Shown one piece after another: positions 20,723 through 22,168 of a stretch of DNA of 22,168 nt. Origin of the DNA: Pascua guehoae (Eukaryota > Basidiomycota > Tremellomycetes > Trichosporonales > Trichosporonaceae). The stretch covers positions 560,486 through 582,653 of the forward strand of contig BCJX01000010.1 in assembly GCA_001600415.1 (NCBI GenBank), read 5' to 3'. A model generated the notes under the pieces. The model was not told where the DNA came from and made no database searches. It saw nothing but the letters and a program-made list of their open reading frames with translations. The translations under genes and the position numbers were made by a program. Each line of letters begins with the position of its first letter. Positions within the stretch are counted from its first letter, which is position 1.

Positions 20723-21066
20723 CTGAACCCCACATACATGCCACCTCCGACGCCGTCGGCGCCACTACACACCGCCTTGCACTTTACTATTGTCTCTGAA
20801 ACACTATGCGTGCTTCGCTCCGTCAGTCAACAGCGGCAGACGATGCTGCACCTGCACCTACACAAGCTGCAGCACTGCACCCCATCCTAGGTAACACAGC
20901 AACACTGCAGCACAGCACAGTATCAACCACACGATTGCCCCTACCCTCTCACAGTTGCCTTCTGTCGCTCCTGACGCACACTGATGGCTATTGTCCCTAC
21001 GTCCGCCATGGGGTCATTGTTGTTCCTCCTCGCACTGCGGGATGGCGGTGCCGAATGACGGGGGGG

Positions 21067-21073
21067 TATAAAG
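21067..21073 (+). promoter_or_regulatory. TATA box (TATAAAG) of the J-like gene
   Basis: TATAAAG stands alone in a GC-rich context after a run of G, about 220 bp before the start codon at 21294. That leaves room for a transcription start and the CT-rich leader. Confidence 0.55.
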
Positions 21074-21172
21074 AGGTAGACTGGTGCCAAGCGCCAACAA
21101 CCACGACGATTTCTTCGCTCTCGCACCTCTTGTCTCTTGCACCACTCTCCTCTTGCCCTACGCCTCATCTCT

Positions 21173-21268
21173 CACTTCCCATCTCCCGCCTCCCATCTCC
21201 CACCTCCCATCTCCCATCTCCCATCTCCCCATCTTCCATCCCCCATCTCCCATCTCCACCTCCATCCC
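21173..21268 (+). repeat. CCCATCT-type pyrimidine repeat in the leader
   Basis: Roughly 95 nt of imperfect tandem CCCATCTC/CCCATCT units, almost pure pyrimidine, ending about 25 nt before the J-like ATG. It is probably within the 5' UTR or core promoter. CT-rich leaders are common in this genome, but this one is unusually repetitive. Confidence 0.8.
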
Positions 21269-21293
21269 CACCGCATCTACCTCGTCATCCACC

Positions 21294-22068
21294 ATGCCTC
21301 CCTCGTGGGTCCCGGACGACGAGGACAACCACTACCAGATCCTCGGCATCGGGCAGGATGCGACCCACGACCAGAGTGAGTGCACGGGCAGAGCGGGCAG
21401 AACGCGCAGAGCTCCTGGCCGTGGCGCGGTCAAGAACAGGCGACAGGCGGCAGCGACCGGCCCGCCCGGCCGGAGGTGGCATGACGGGGCCTCGTGGCGT
21501 GGTGGACGGGAATGCGGCTGCGTACGCGAATGTGGCGCGGATCAGTGGCGAAGAGGGATGAGATGGCCACTGGCTACGTCCAGCACCCAGCACCTAGCAC
21601 CCAGCACCCAGAACCCGCCCACCTAGCCAGCACCACCACCCCAACACACCCCACCCCATCTCTCCCCCCGTCCTCACCACTGACACCAGTCATCGACGCC
21701 CTGAAAGCTGCCGAAGACGCGCTCGACCCCGCACAACACGACAATGCGGCGTGGGCGGACGTGCGCTTGAGTGCCGTTAGGAGTGAGTCGCCGTCTCGAT
21801 TTTGTTATGTTGTGGGCGGTCGTGGGCGGTCGTGGGCGGAATGTAGCGTTGTGAGCCTAGTCTGTTGTGGTCTCTTGTCTGGGCTTGGGGTCGGACTGTG
21901 TCCCATTGTTGTGTGGCATCTCTCGCCATTGTCTAGGTTCTCGCGCGGCTCTGCTGTCTAGGTTATCTCGCTGTGGCGCACGTCTCGCAGACACGCACAT
22001 ACGTTGGCTCCTTGACCAACCCACCCACGCGGTCCATCACCATACCCAGACCATTCTAGCAACCCACG
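21294..22068 (+). CDS. J-domain-like protein lacking HPD, 5' part (3' partial)
   Basis: Model within the window: join(21294..21375,21690..21782,21991..22068), continuing beyond the right edge. The product begins MPPSWVPDDEDNHYQILGIG, then QDATHDQIIDAL. HYQILGIGQDAT..QI resembles helix I and the start of helix II of DnaJ J domains (Y.xLG...DAT..EI). The following residues (ALKAAEDALDPAQHDNAAWADVRLSAVR, then IRWLLDQPTHA) could align with helices II-III and the closing LSDP..R segment, but the HPD tripeptide is replaced by sequence around LDPAQH. All junctions are phase 1 and keep frame (DQ-IIDAL, VR-NTHIRWLL). The introns are 314 and 208 nt, long for this window. A donor GTGAAC follows 22068, and the remaining bases look like intron. 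The ATG has A at -3. The assignment is an inference from about 80 residues. Confidence 0.5.
21581..21615. repeat. Heptamer repeat (CAGCACC)5 in intron 1
   Basis: Five tandem heptamers at 21581, 21588, 21595, 21602 and 21609, the third starting TAG and the fifth reading CAGAACC. They lie inside the first intron of the J-like gene. Confidence 0.85.
21812..21840. repeat. Decamer repeat (GTGGGCGGTC) in intron 2
   Basis: Two perfect copies of GTGGGCGGTC plus a third 9-nt copy, shortly after the second intron's 5' splice site in the J-like gene. Confidence 0.85.
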
Positions 22069-22168
22069 GTGAACCAAGAGGGCGGGGGTTAGGGCTTCAC
22101 GCCATCATCCTCTGCTCCCTTTTCCCCCTTACCCTCCTCCCCACTCCACCCCATCCTCAACTCCCCCC

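Larger units (their letters stand above)
20025..21293. other. Repeat-rich intergenic region between zinc-cluster and J-like genes
   Basis: 1.27 kb with no convincing gene. It holds the 3' UTR of the transcription factor and the promoter and leader of the downstream gene. Several small repeats and motifs are listed separately. The long frame starting at 20806 runs through the TATA box, the leader and an intron, and looks like chance. Confidence 0.6.

Noticed and set aside
20806..21561. 251-codon + strand frame
   Set aside because: It runs through the TATA box, the pyrimidine leader, the J-like exon in another frame and its intron. The content is repetitive.
1..22168. tRNA, 5S rRNA or snoRNA genes
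   Set aside because: Scanning both strands by eye, I found no B-box-like GGTTCGANNCC with a matching A box, and no convincing C/D or H/ACA arrangement. A covariance-model search would be needed to exclude them.

Overview
The window is fungal nuclear DNA, most likely from a basidiomycete yeast of the Tremellomycetes. Trichosporonales-like is my guess, but the exact taxon cannot be read from the sequence. The grounds are GC-rich third codon positions, many short spliceosomal introns (39-69 nt) with GTRNGT-type donors and CTRAC-type branch sites just before CAG acceptors, CT-rich leaders before start codons, and compact gene spacing. I see no mobile element, CRISPR array, tRNA or rRNA.

Layout, left to right. 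(1) 40-673 +: the 3' exon of a gamma-butyrobetaine/trimethyllysine dioxygenase-family gene (carnitine pathway). (2) 1401-6966 -: a complete three-exon gene for the inner-ring nucleoporin Nup192/Nup205. (3) 7335-7994 +: a five-exon histone H2A.Z gene, head-to-head with NUP192 across 368 bp. (4) 8282-9955 -: a six-exon MAK32-like pfkB-family sugar-kinase homologue whose usual catalytic Asp reads as Asn. (5) 10383-12441 +: a two-exon single-pass membrane protein of the DUF3712 / Tag1-like type. (6) 12915-14520 -: a three-exon protein I do not recognise, with an unusually long intron containing a run of 15 G. (7) 14521-16751: a 2.2 kb region with no convincing gene. (8) 16752-20024 +: a three-exon Zn2Cys6 transcription factor with a fungal-specific TF middle domain. 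(9) 20025-21293: a repeat-rich intergenic region with two MCB-like sites and a TATA box. (10) 21294 to the right edge, +: the 5' part of a gene whose product starts like a J domain but lacks HPD.

This looks like an ordinary housekeeping region, not an operon or defence island. Neighbours are joined by shared promoters (NUP192/HTZ1, MAK32-like/DUF3712, orphan/zinc-cluster) or convergent 3' ends. The most suggestive pairing is NUP192 with HTZ1, because H2A.Z and the nuclear pore cooperate in gene positioning in yeast. The least explained items are the orphan protein at 12915-14520, the HPD-less J-like gene at the right edge, and the repeat-rich region upstream of it. I did not find clear evidence of a wholly new biological system. 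Exon boundaries were read by eye from splice signals, phase and family similarity, and need transcript support.
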